DNA from: Ctena decussata | Lineage: Eukaryota > Mollusca > Bivalvia > Lucinida > Lucinidae | Assembly (NCBI GenBank): GCA_963989385.1 | Contig: OZ022500.1 | Span: forward strand, 23,078,460 to 23,142,459 | DNA: 64,000 nucleotides | Direction: 5' to 3' | Shown here: piece by piece, positions 1-13,100 of the stretch | How the letters are laid out: every line of letters starts with the position of its first letter | How positions within the stretch are numbered: the first letter of the stretch is position 1 | Program-made: the position numbers and the translations under genes | The notes under the pieces: model-generated | The model's database searches: none | Told to the model about the DNA's origin: nothing | What the model saw: the letters and a program-made list of their open reading frames with translations, nothing else

Positions 1-559
1 GGTTTGGGTCTCCACTGTTTGTTCAAATATATCTGTCCCAATAAGTAGAAATTTTATGATACATGATTATAGTACAGTACATGCAATGTGTCTGGGTGGA
101 GTATCAGAGGTAAGGCAGCATTTATGATAGGGAGCATACATTATGAGAAGTAGCCTAAGGCTCTCATAGTTGTTTTAGTTCAGAAATAGATCCGCTCTAG
201 CAGTGAATTGTTGAATAAAGTAGATCATTTCAGGAGTGTGGAGCGTGAGTGATATATCTACTTAAAACTGACCAGCAAACAATGAATTATTACTGAACAA
301 TTCAATGCTAGAGCTGAATTATTTCCATTCTTACACTCAAAAAGGCTGAAAAAGTATTCTTTTCACTCAATTTCTCCAAACCTTCCTGCCAGCATGTTCA
401 TGTTCCTGCTAATATACTCAACTGTATCTAAGAAAAATGTACGTTTTTATGGCAATTTTAGAAAGGAAAAGAGATGTTACACCGTCTAACGTCCCAAAAC
501 GCCACAGAATAACATCAGTGTTGCCAGTGACAGCAGCAATTAGACTCACACACTTTCAG

Positions 560-775
560 TGGAAGCAACTATTTAAAATTGCCTCACTTCTCAAATGGAA
601 TAAACTTTCAAAGGAAGTAATTTGCTACCCTAGGAGCAAATTCTTTCCTTTAAAAGTAGACCCATTATAGAAAGGTTTCGTGATAAAGGAAAGCAAGCAG
701 GAAGTCACAAAAGTTGTTCCCCTCAGTAAAAATGGCCTCAAAGGTGTACCTTAGAGGTGTACCCATACACTTTAA
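560..775. mobile_element. Family-F MITE-like repeat, copy 1
   Basis: Carries taggagcaaattctttcc, gtcacaaaagttgttccc and gaggtgtacccatacac, blocks repeated at 9202, 23757, 56505 and 62752. Confidence 0.5.
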
Positions 776-1489
776 AAACATGCTCAGAGTTGATAAACAG
801 ATTTGGTGGTACAGAAAGTTAGAGAAAACAGTAGGTTTCCCAATAGGTACAGCTAATAAGATACAATTCTTTTGCTTACCTACCTATTAATTTGTGGATA
901 CTATATAAGGCATTAGCATTTTATCCTACTGTACGTCACCCACCTTCACAGCTGTATTGTAATTATATCTGTACGCCCTATTTTGCATTTTTGAACTCCA
1001 TTTACAACTTTTTAAGGTGAGCATCATCATGACAAGCACTTACAAAGAGCATAGATAATTGGTTAGTTACATAGATCCTCACATGCTTTGTCTGATCAGG
1101 ATGCATGCTGTAATTATTTCTTACGTCAATATGTGATGTAAGTTCTGGAATGGGATTTTTCCCTGTCCAAATTTGAACAAATGCATTTGTCTAATTGGGG
1201 CATGTTTGATAAAATCATCAGCAAATAGTGCAGACCCTGATTAATGTGGGTGACATGCCATGTTTATTGAGGCATTTCTGTTCAAATATATATTGATAAA
1301 CATGATATGCCCCAAATAATTTGACCTCCACATTTATTAGAGCTGTAGACAAGTAGGAGTTACAATATTTCTTGGATATTCTTGCTTGTTTTTGTGTCAA
1401 GAAATATGTTGTGGTCCATCGTAATAGAGTGGTTCTAATGAGATGCTGAGAAGTATGTTTTATTGAGGATGAACAGAATTTATTAAATT

Positions 1490-1700
1490 GACCCTTAAAG
1501 CACCGAAAAAAGCAGAGAACAAAATTTACATCTGCAAAATTTCCAAAAAAAATTTATCCAGTCTGTATCATAGTTAGAATTCAAAGAATAGACAGCAAAC
1601 AGTGTAGATCCAGGTGAGGCAGCTCATTATGAACTGCCTCATTCAGAGCTACCCTGTTTGCCAATTCAACTATTTTTATTTTTGTCGCTTTAAGGGTTCA
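1490..1700. mobile_element. Family-C MITE (TTAACTCTTTAAGC termini), copy 1
   Basis: Terminal inverted repeat acccttaaagc / gctttaagggtt. The interior has the core gtagatccaggtgaggcagc with its complement. Confidence 0.65.
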
Positions 1701-1998
1701 GTATCATTGAACCTTTAATGGGAGCTCTGAATTAAATTGTATGGCTGCAGCACAGAGGAAGAGAGAGAACTGTGAAATTTAAGTTTTTGTCTCCCTTTTT
1801 TAAGGGGAGGACTCTGTGGAAGGACAGACTTGTTTCCATGATATCTGAGCCCTTCTCATAGGTAGCTACTCCTAAAGGAAAGAATTTATCTCTACAGGAA
1901 GCAAAGTCTTTCATGTAAGAGTTACTGTCCTGCAAGAAGGGAGACAAATATGTTAATGTCAAAGTGATCTCCCTAAGGGATTCATTCACTGTAAATTT

Positions 1999-2204
1999 CA
2001 GAGCTCCAGGTAAGAAGTGGTAACGGGAATAATTAAGGGATAATTTTCTTATTTTTTCAATTACATGTAATAGGTATGTTGTGACCCCTCATTAGAACCG
2101 TCTCATTGAGACGGTTCTAATGAGGGGTCAAAACATGTTTTAATTGATAAGTAAGAAAAAATTTGTTAGAATTATTCTCAAAACCCCACGTTATATGGAG
2201 CATT
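1999..2204. mobile_element. Family-B MITE (CAGAGCTCCAGATAAG termini), copy 1
   Basis: Begins cagagctccaggtaag and centres on the hairpin attagaaccgtctc / gagacggttctaat. It ends about 25 bp before the acceptor of the first coding exon, so it probably abuts or contributes the branch-point region. Confidence 0.75.
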
Positions 2205-2228
2205 GATTTTAAGATATTTTTCTTTCAG

Positions 2229-2269
2229 GTGAGCCACTCAAATGGTCCCCACCCATAAACAGTGTAAAA
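2229..2269 (+). other. 5' part of first coding exon (5' UTR or extra N-terminal codons)
   Basis: The pyrimidine-rich tract and AG at 2227-2228 form a splice acceptor, so at least one more exon lies upstream, inside or beyond this window. The 41 nt before the ATG hold no stop in the coding frame (13 sense codons after two leading bases). The segment may therefore be 5' UTR or the end of a longer N-terminus that begins in an unseen exon. Confidence 0.6.
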
Positions 2270-2591
2270 ATGATCCAACACGGTGATAAGATGGACAATA
2301 ATATTGGTGCTATAAATGGAAGCGATGATCTTTCTGGTCTGGAGGAAGGAAAACTCCAGATCGACGAAGACAGGAACCAGTCTAGTCTTATAGAGGAAGA
2401 GGATCGCTACCAGCTGCCCGACACACAAAATCACGAACTTCAACAACATGGTGCTTTCAAAGAGGAATCTCATCCGGTGGACATCCCTGTATCGATACAT
2501 ATACCAGAAGATAGGAATGGGGTTTGTTCTCTACCTGGGGAGCCACCTCAGCTTCATGTGAACGAAATGAGCTCAACTGTCTCTTCTCCAG
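2270..2591 (+). CDS. Nuclear receptor coding exon 1: N-terminal A/B domain
   Basis: Encodes residues 1-107 plus one base of codon 108. The ATG at 2270 is the first in frame in this exon; a second in-frame ATG is at residue 8. The peptide is acidic and disordered-looking, with glutamate/aspartate clusters at about residues 21-50 such as [10 protein letters not shown] and IEEEDRY, consistent with a short activation (AF-1) region. No other domain is visible. The exon ends at CCAG|GTAAGT, a strong donor, in phase 1, matching the acceptor at 30122. The frame stays open past the donor for a few codons, so the splice site, not a stop, ends the exon. Confidence 0.85.
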
Positions 2592-4076
2592 GTAAGTTAA
2601 TTTTATTTTCAAATGTCAAGGTCACTTTTTAAGATTACAGATTACTGAGTGTCCAGTCCCTGGCTTGATAGGCTTCATAATTATACCCCCGCTTTGAAAA
2701 AGTGGGGGGAGTATACTGGTTTACATCTGTCCCTCCGTCCTTCCTTCCTTCCGTCTGGCTGTCCGTCCGTCCCCTTTTAATCAAAGTTTTCGTCAAAGAT
2801 TTCTTCACAACCATAAAAGCTAGACTGGTCATATTTGGCATATAGGGTGATGACGACATGTTGTATCGTGGGATTGAGAACCAGCCTTCTCTTGCATATT
2901 CGTCCCTGTATTTGTCCGATTTTCTTTCTTTCCATACTTTGAATAATGAAATTTTTTGTCAAAGATTTCTCCTCAACCATGCAAGCTAGAGTAGTCATAT
3001 TTGGTATGCGGATTGATGACGACATGTTATATCGCGGGATTGAGAACCAGCCTTCTCCTGCTTTATCTTTCTTGTATTTGTCCGATTTTCTTTCTTTCCA
3101 TACTTTGAATAATGATATATTTCGTCAAAGATTTCTCCACAACCATGCAAGCTAGAGTATTCATATTTGGTATGCAGGTTGATGACTATATGTTGTATCA
3201 TGGGATTGAGAACCAGCCTTCTCCTGCTTATTCTTCCCTGTATTCGTCCAATATTCTTTCTTTCCATACTTTGAATAATGAAATTTTCGTCAAAGATTTC
3301 TCCACAACTATGCAAGCTAGAGTAGTCTTATTTGGTATGCAGGTAAATGATACTTATTGTATTGTGGGATTGCAAACCGGCCTTCTCCTCTTATTCTTCC
3401 CTGTATTTATCCAATTTTCTTTCTTTCCATACTTTGAATAACGAAATTTCTCGTCAAAGATTTCTCCACTACCGTTCAAGCTAGAGTAGTCATATTTGGT
3501 ATGTAGGTTAATGACAACTTATTGTATCATGGGATTGCAAACCGGCCTTTCCATCTTATTCTTCCTGTATTTGTCCAATTTTCTTTCTTTCCATACTTTG
3601 AATAATCAAATTTTTGCAAAAGATTTCTGTGCATCTGTAAGTTAGAGTAGGGATATTTTGTATGCAGGTGGATGATAACTTGTTGTATTGTGGGATTGAG
3701 AAGCAGCCTTTTCCTGCTTATTTTTCCCTATATTTTTCCCATTTTCTTTCTCTCCTGACTTTGAATAATGCAATTTTTGTAACAGATTTCACAGCAACCA
3801 TTCAAGTTTGAATGTTCATATTTGGTATACAGACTGATAAAGACTTATGTCTTAAAAGTATTTATTATTTTTTTCTTTCTGTCAATTTGAAATCTTTTTA
3901 TTCCGTATTACATAGAAAGGGATTTATGTATATTATTTATATTTGGTTTACATGGTGACAATTAGTTCTCTCTCTCTGCTTTTTGTAATGAAAATATAAC
4001 ATCATTTGATTTAAGCAGTGATGCGGGGGTATAGTCGGATTCTCCGACAGTTCCAGTTGGTTTTGAGAACCAATAT

Positions 4077-4107
<31 letters not shown>

Positions 4108-7100
4108 CTGGAAGCATTTGACAGGGACCCAGCTAGAGATCTGAATGAGGGAGAAGTTTTTCTGATTTTAAGGAGAAGTGTTTGCCCATCTTTCACTCTA
4201 TACATTTGAACTTAATGTCTGTGTATCAAAATATTTCGGATTTGTCAATGGTTCTATGGTGTATGAGTTCAGACTTATGATTTTGGTTCTTTGACCGCTT
4301 CTACTCTTTCAGCTCTGAACTGGGAGATGGAGACAACTTCTTCCTAGTCTTCCTGGATCCTTGATTAACGATTTGCTGATGCATGGCTATATATTTTGCA
4401 TCAAAATGCATTTGACAGCCTGATTGCAGCGAGAAATGTTCACTGATCTGTAACTCAACAGTGCTCCAGATGAGAGGGGTAACAGGGATAATTTAGGGAT
4501 AATTATCAATATTTATGCGTTATATATTGTGATCATTAGAACTGTCTCAGTGAGACGGTTCTAATGAGGGATCTTAATATATATTTTCATTGAGAAATAA
4601 GAAAAAAATCTTTGAATTACCCATGTTACCCCTTCTTATCTGGAGCTCTGACTGAGTGTAGACTGTATGTGTTGGCATCAACAATTTCTACAATTAAACT
4701 TTCTGGTAAAAAGACATTGTGAAACAAAAGTTCTGCCCCAAAATGAACGTTGATTTACATTGGTCTCATAGGTCAAGCAGTCAAGGTCTTAGTGACTGAC
4801 AGTGGGAAAGTGTGAGCGACTTTATGGAGCATAAAATAACAGCTCTGAGGGAAGGTCACAAGCATCAGCCAAAGTTTAGGCCATGAATGTTGGTCTACAG
4901 CATATCTGTAGCCCTAAAAGCTCTAGTACAAGTTAAGCTTGATGGAAAAGTTTCAAGTTTGTGCTTAAAAAATAGAAATAAAAACATAGACAAATAATAA
5001 ACAAAATGATAAACAAACAATTAATATGATAGATGTGATGGTAGAACTTTATGGATTGGTGATGTAAAAGATATGAAATGATATTTTTACTCCAGTACTC
5101 TAGTTAATTTAAATTCTTCATGATGATGATGTAATCTAGGATACCGGTAGTTTTTAGCTCACCTGAGCCGAAGGCTCAAAGGTGAGCTGATAATATAGGC
5201 AGTCTCATCATCCATATTCTTTAAACATTTCTCCTCTGAAGCCACTAGGCCATTTGAAGCCATATTTCATATATGAAAGTTTATATCTTGGTCATGTCAT
5301 ATATGGTAAAAATCCTTTAAAAATCTTCTTCTCCAGATTCTAAAGGCCAATTACCTAAAACCTTTTTATGTTAGCATCGGGGACTTGGGTTCTACAAAGT
5401 TGCTTCAAATGATGGCTTTGCATTGACCTTGACCTAATTTATGGCAAGGTCAGCTTTGGTTCTTTATGCTTTTATATGGAAAATTGCTTAAACAGTGGAT
5501 TTCACAGAAACTTTTTTAAGCCTAGATATAATAACTGGAAAATATGGTTAACTAAATGATAATGTGACCAAAGGTCAAGGTCATTCTTTGACCTTTGCTC
5601 AAGGTGACTGAGATCTTTAAGATAAAATAGGCACTTCTCTAAAGCCACTGGTTTAAAATTTGCAACAAACGAGCAAAGTGACAAATTATGTTTGTTGACA
5701 GTAAGGTTTCAGGTCAGCTGCAGGACCATTGGTCTTCTTGGTTTATGGAGAAATCAGCAGAAGTTTTCAAGCATTTCCATACTGAGTAAAATGTTCTGTA
5801 GAAGACTAGAAGCTTACCAAAACAATGTTCATTTGAAGGCTTGTGCTTTTCACATTCAAGATAAGCCAGTTATAATTCACTATCAGGAGAGCAAAGAACA
5901 GAAGCTGTCTGCAGGCTCACCCTAAAGCTCTTAAAGACAGGGAGCAGTTCATGGTATTTTCAGGATATCAGGGAGAAATTTTGGTCTAATTTTGGATTTC
6001 TTTACATGATCTATACATTTAAACTTCTCTGTCAGCTCAAACGGAGAATTTAACCAGTTTAGGGAGACTTTTTCCCCCAAATCGCCCTCCAGGCTGAGCC
6101 TTGACTCTGTGCATCGGCACAGACACTTTGTTCAAAAATGCCTAGAGACACTTTTTTTTCATGATATAGCTTAGAGTATTTATCCTATTTAACACCCCGG
6201 GGGCATTGCATTTTGCAAAAGGGGGGCGTTGATTAGGGCTAAAAGTGTAGTAAATCAGCCACTGCCAAAGTGTCTCTAATAAGAAATACAAAGGTGGTTG
6301 GTCACTTCAAAGGAAGCAGTCCTACTAATTTGCCTCCCTTTTCAGTAGGGGTCAATTCTTAAAGGAAAGAATAGTCCTCGAGGAGCAAATTCTTTCCTTA
6401 AAGAGTAGACCCCATTTCAAAGACCTACCTTATTCAGGGAAGAAAACAGGAATTCATATATAACATTTTCAGAAAAGAGGCAGGGGGCATTTATTAGAGC
6501 AGGGACGTTTATTATGTTAATTATTAAATTAAATTTACAGAAAATACAGACATGAAAGAAACTGTTGATATATGTGACATTAATTTCATCAAATAATATT
6601 ATTTTTCCACATTTCTCTTGCCATTTGAAGGCCCCAAGTATTCTCTTTGAAGTAGAATTTAAGCAGACAGTTTGGTGTCTAAATCAAAGGCTTGTAAATC
6701 AGGAACATTATTTTTTCATAACTTGACCCATATTTCTTGCTGTTAGTTGTTTTGACCTTGATGTGTTTTGTGTGTAAACAAGCATTCATTTGATGATACT
6801 CTTTGATCAGGGTAAAAAATGCCTTTTTGATATTTGGTTTGTGGGCCAGTAAAACAGGGTTGGCATGACAATCTTTCATCAGCCACAGGTCAGAGACTGG
6901 GTAAGATTAACAACTGTGCTTTTGATGTAATTTTTTGTCAGACTTATTTGTCCAGAAAGATAAAAATCAGAAGAAAAAAAAATGCTAGAGTTTGAGGATG
7001 GTTTAACCATATGCCTACACTTCCTTTCCTCAAGCACCAAAAATATAAATTTTTGTGGATCATGGCCACCACTGACAAAAGTTGTTCTTTCCTGGATTAC

Positions 7101-10100
7101 CTAATATATAATAGATAATAATTACAGACACACACTGATTAAAGGATGTGAAACTAAGTACTGTTTCCAAATACCCTTTTCTGTTGTATGAGATAAAGGT
7201 TAAAGGTCAGGGTCCTGACCTAAACCCCCCCCCCCACACACACACACACACCACCACCACCACCACCATCACCATCATCAGTCTAGGGCTCAGCCTAGAG
7301 GGCAATTTAGGAGAAATAATCTCCCTAAGCTGGCTGGCTGACTTCTCACTACTTTGAGCTGAGGGAGAAGTGAAAATGTATAGAACATAAAGGAAAATCC
7401 AAAATTTAGGCCGAAACTTCTCCCTCAAGTCTTAAAAATGTCACAAAACTTCTCCCTGTCTGAAAGCTCTAGGCTGACCCTGCACCACCATCACCACCCC
7501 CACCTCTGCCAAAAAAGGGCATGTAAAAAAATAAAATAATGAAAATAAAGGATAGCTGCTGCAGTCAAGATCAGTACCAGGTAAAGAGAAAAAAATGTTA
7601 TAATGTTATATACAGAAGCCATTATATAGAACTAGAAAGGGCTTAATACACTGGTGTTGCTGAAGACAGTAAATGTTTACTGTACTTTTAAGATGGTGAA
7701 GCTGAGTGAAAGTTCAGTAGGACTGAAATAGCTGTCTGCAGCTTACTTTGTATGTGCACATCTTCAAAGAAAAAAAAACTGAGCCATGTCATGAGAAAAT
7801 TACCTAAAGAAAGAGATTTAGGTATAGGGTACAGGGACATAGGATGGAATACTTAAAGGGATATGGGATGTATGATTTGAGAAATCGAAGTGAAATTTAA
7901 GGGATATTGGTACAAAGGATCCTGGAATTTAGGGATTTTTGGTGAAAAAAAAACATTTAAAGAGATACATTTCCAAATATTTTTAGGGATATAGTGATAT
8001 TGGATGCTCCGGACCCCCTTTCCAGGGCCTTCTTAAGGCTTGAATAAAATCAGAGTTTTCTGACACTTTTCACCTTATAGAGTCCTCAAAATATATTGAG
8101 TGTCACTGCAAGCAGAGAATAATCAGATCAGACTGTGCATGTGCACAGTCTGATCTGATTATTCCCTGTTTACATGTGCATGGGTGAAAGCTTTCAGGAT
8201 TATTCCTGAATTCAGGATTTTTTAGGCCAACTGTCCTTATACAAAGTATAGGAAAACTCCTCATTTCAGGATTATAAACCATTGATTTCAGGATTTTGAT
8301 ATTTTTGACTTTTCACCCATGCATGTGCCATAAGGCACCTTTTTGCCTCTGATTTTCACGGTGGTGCAGCTAAATTAGTGTAAGTGGGACAATGTATGCA
8401 ACCTAGACATCTGCAGACATATTGATCTTGATACTTGTGCCTTACATCTTCCCTAGGGTTGAATAATTCAGGCGATCTCACCATAATATTTTGGAGTTAA
8501 TGTGAAAATAAATGAGCCGCGACATGACAAAACCGACAAAGTGGCATGTGTGTCCAGCAAGGACTCAGATCAGCCTTGGAATCTGCCGAGTCTGATCAGA
8601 GTCTTTAATGTGTGCTTAAAGGGTAACTTAGGGTCTAAGCTACCTCCATGCCGACAGTGAAGACTATGATCAGGCTGGGTGGATGTCCAGGCGGATTTGA
8701 GTCTATGCTGGGCGCACAACCACTTTGTTGATTTTCTCGTGTCGTGGCTCAAATATGGTTGCATCAGGAGAAAATGGTACAAATTGTATCAGATGACCTT
8801 GGTGACTCTAGGCTCAGCAGTCACCAAGCTAGGGTTTGCTGTCATTTCACCTGATTAAATATTCAATGATTTACATAAATATTATAAAAATTTCAAGAAT
8901 TGGGACACCTAAAGTGATTGCAGTAATTGTCCTAAAAATAAAAAGTTTGGTATTACAATGCTGTGATGCATCCAGAATGGTAAAAGGTGTAGGCCTTGAT
9001 CTGGGTCTGCTCAGTTTGCCCTAATAATGAGAATATTTACAGTATCAAATGACCGGCTCAGAATCTTGGTACAAAGTCAACCAGTGCTTGCTTGCTGTCA
9101 AGCTGGTCCTTGCTGTCAGCTTACCTTTTCACCTGACTAAATTTACAATTATTTACATAAAAATTGGGACACCATAAGATGACTAGAAATTGGAGCAAAG
9201 TACGGTAAATGGGGAAGCAACTCTTCCAGTTTCATTTCTGCCTCCCTTTTCAAGGGTGTCAACTCTTTTAGGAAAGACTTTGCTCCTGTAGTCAGGAAGT
9301 CAGGAAAATTATCCCCCTTTGTAAAAATGTGGGAAAACGCGGAGGTGTACCCATACACCTTAATTTTGCAAGTGGATGCTGTGTCAGAAGTGTACTGGAG
9401 GAATGACAAACGATGCAAACCCAAATTAGACTCCTTTAGGAGCAGTCTGACCAGTCAGAGCTCTAGATAAGAGGGAGTTTTTGGTGATAATTAGGGATAA
9501 TTTTTGCATAAAAACATATGTTGTGACCCCTCATATGAACCGTCACCCCTCATATGAACCGTCTCAAAGAGAGACGGTTCATATGAGGGGTCACAACATA
9601 TGGTTTCATTGAGAAATAGAAAAAATTATCCCTCAATTATCATCAAATACCCCTCTTATCTAGCGTTCTGTCAGACCTGCGTATGTACCTATTGTGTAGA
9701 CATATTTGTCTCAATTAGTGCTAAGATCAAAGTCAGATCAAAGTGGAGCACTGGGTGCTTGCTTTAGAGACTGATTAATGATTAATAACATTGAAACTCA
9801 GACATTATAAATATTTAAAATGGATAACTGCTAGACTGCAAATTTCCTTCAGGATGGTTGTGTTTCTGAGAAACTTAACCCTCGGAAAAGGTTTTGCTGT
9901 GACCTGTCACCCAAATTCAGCAAAGATTTCTAAATTTAGAGTGAGAAGGGTATGGGGAGGGGATTATGGAAACAAGCTAATGTATGCGTAGCATGTTATC
10001 TTAAGGCAGTAAATGCACAGTTGTAAATTATTAAAGAGGAAAGGAAGTATGATCAAGTCTGCTTCATGTGGTCTTATACTGGCAACTAGATTCAGGTTTA

Positions 10101-13100
10101 CCCTTGGTTTATAAATTTTGTCATTCTACCCATTTGTTAGTCTGTCAATCCATCTGCCTTCTGACATTGTCAAAGTTTTGGGTTATGATATCTTTGTTGG
10201 GGGTGGCTTTGACTGGGGGTATATATAAGCCCCTGCTCACTTATTCTAGTTGTCTCACTTTTGATTACTGGTAGCGGAAGCAAGACATATGAGCCATGTC
10301 ATGAGAAAATCAACAAAGTGCTTGTGCGCCCAGCGCAGACTCAGATCAGCTTGGGCATCCGCCCAGTCTGATTAGTCTTCGCTGTCCACGATTAGTCTTC
10401 GCTGTCCACATGGTGGTATACTTTCGTTTCTCCTTCCGCTGATTCAAGAAGGGCAGTTGTCAGTTACTGGCGAAAGTATGTGCACTTAGTACTGGTTAAC
10501 CGCTTAGGAGGTCTAAGCCTGCCCAGGAATAGTGTGGTTAGGTTAACTGACCGTCCCGACATGACCTTAGTTGTTTACCGTGGACATTAAGCATCAAATC
10601 AACCAACCAACCACATGGTGGTAGCTTAGACCCTTAGCTACCCTTTAAGACTTAAGTTAAGAGTCTGATCAGACCGGGCAGATGCCCAGGCTGATCAGAG
10701 TTTGCGCTGGGCGCACAGCCACTTTGTTGGTTTTCTCATGTCACAGCTCATAATGTATTATTTGTCCTTAAACTTGAGTTTTCTGGTTTAGCTTTGTGTT
10801 CAAGCAGGGATTTCGCTAAGGACTGAATGACTGGTGGTCCACAGGACCAACTTATCCACAATTTAAGTGGTCCTCCCGATGTTTGGGCTATTCTTTGTTA
10901 TCATGTGTTTTCATTTAATTTCAAAATCAGTTGATCTGCAGGACCAGCTACCAAAGACATCGACTGGTCATGTCCAAAAATCACTGGTCCAGGACCAACG
11001 GACTTATGCTTAATAAAACCCCTGCTGTTGTAGTAATATGGGCTGACAGTGACTGCCATATATGGAGTTCTTGTTTTAATGTCCATTGATGTGTAGACAG
11101 TTGCTGGCTGAATCAAAAACTGAACAGACTACCATATTTGACCTAATTAGTGCACATAATGCAGTTGGTAGTGCGTCTGACTCAAGAACCAGAAGTCCCG
11201 GGTTCGATACCTGGTCCGGTCACATACTTTCGTTTCTCCCTACTCTGATTTAAGAAGGGCAGTTGTTAGTTTATAATACTGGCAAAAGTATGTGCACTTT
11301 GTACTGGTTAAGGTGGTGATTTATGGTAAATGTAAATATCTGCATAAAGCCATAAAAAAGTAACGTATCTCCCTGAAAGTAAGCAGACTTCTTATTTTCG
11401 TTGTTCTTTACAGTTTAGAATACAAAATAGACGTACATGCTGCTTAAAAAAGTGTTTTTATAAGGAAAGATCAAAGCGTAATTTTCTGCGAATAGATCTG
11501 AAAAAATAATATCGTTATTGAAAATTTACGTAGTGCTGAAGGTGCATTATTGCATAATGAAGAGCGTCCTAGCAATTATTTATTCCAACTCTTTCTCAAA
11601 TTGTAATGCAGACCAGATGAAAACGTTAGCTTTTTCTCAATGTTCAACCATGTACAAAGTAAATGTACACTGGACGCATTTATTAAATATAGGGTAGGCA
11701 AGCATACCTATGTTAACACCTACAATATAAATAATACATTACTGACATGATCAGTGGTGTGTAGATGAAATTGTTCAACCTTGTTAAAATAGTATCACCT
11801 GTCTCACCTGTGTGTTTTGACAAAAAAAGTTGGACAAAGACTGCATCTTTTTTCATCTGCTCAGCCTGATAATGTGTGAAAGAGTTTGAAAAAATAATTG
11901 CTAGGACGCTCTCCATTATGCAACAAGGTTCTCTAAGCACTAAATATATTTTCCATAATGATATTATTTTTTCAGATTTATTCGCAGAAAATTACCCTTT
12001 GATCTTCTCTTATAAAAACACATTTTAACATTAACAAAATCTGCATTTTGGGATTCTAAATTATGAGAAACAACATAAAGAAGGCATCTGCTAAGGTTTG
12101 GAAAGATCAGTGTTATTTTGAGTATTTTATGCAGATTTTTGTCTTTGTCCCAAATCAGTGATTATCACCACCTTAACTTCTAGGAGGTCCAAGGCTGACC
12201 AGGAATAGTGTGGTTAGGTTAACCGGCTGTCCCGACATGACCATAGCTGTTTATTGTGGACTTAAAACAACAACATGCAACAACAACACAACACATATGC
12301 GCCAATAAGCACACATCATGAGAATTTCTGAGGCATATGATTATAAAGGCACATATTTTTACCGCTTTATTCCTTTGATTGCTTGTTTACAAGTGCTGAA
12401 AACACAATAGTTCTCTTTCAGTTTTCACTTACAAAGCTTCTCCATCCTTCATGAATACATGTATAAGCAGCTTTTCTCTGATGCTTTAAACTTTAAATTC
12501 TATATTGAATAATTCTTTGAAATGTGCGTTTATTAGGAAAGAACTCTACTGCAAGTATTTAATGCCAGTTTGAAAATGTAAAGCGCACAGTCGGCTAAAA
12601 GGGTTGAATATGGTAACTAAACTAAGGACAGTCTGATCTTGGTCTGCACTGTTTTACCCAGTATTTAAGGCCATTACAAGCTTTGTGAAATTGTTGATTG
12701 ATAAGAAACAAAATAAACAAGAAAAATGAGCCGCGACATGACAAAACCAACAATGTTGTTGTGCGCCCCGTGCAGACTCAGACCAGCCTGAGCATCCGCC
12801 CAGTCTGATCAGACTCTTCGCTAAATGCTTAAAGGGTGGCAAAGGGACCAAGCTACCTTCACACGGACAGCGAAGACTCTGATCAGACTGGCTCGATGCC
12901 CAGGCTGATCTGAGTCTGAGCTGGACGTACGCCACATTGTTGGTTTTCTCGGGTCGCGGCTCAAATGTTTATCAAACAACATACATGTTTCAAGCATGTA
13001 GTGCTGCTACTTCAAATAGAAATCTTTTCTTATAAGAGTGGTCTGATTGATAACTTTAAATGTCATTATAAATCTTATGAGCAAGAAAAAGATATGAACA

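Larger units (their letters stand above)
1..2228. other. Upstream intron or 5' flank of the receptor gene
   Basis: No exon was recognised. Because 2229 is a splice acceptor, at least the end of this stretch is intron. It holds a family-F MITE fragment (about 560-775), a family-C MITE (1490-1700) and a family-B MITE (1999-2204). No convincing promoter was seen. Confidence 0.6.
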
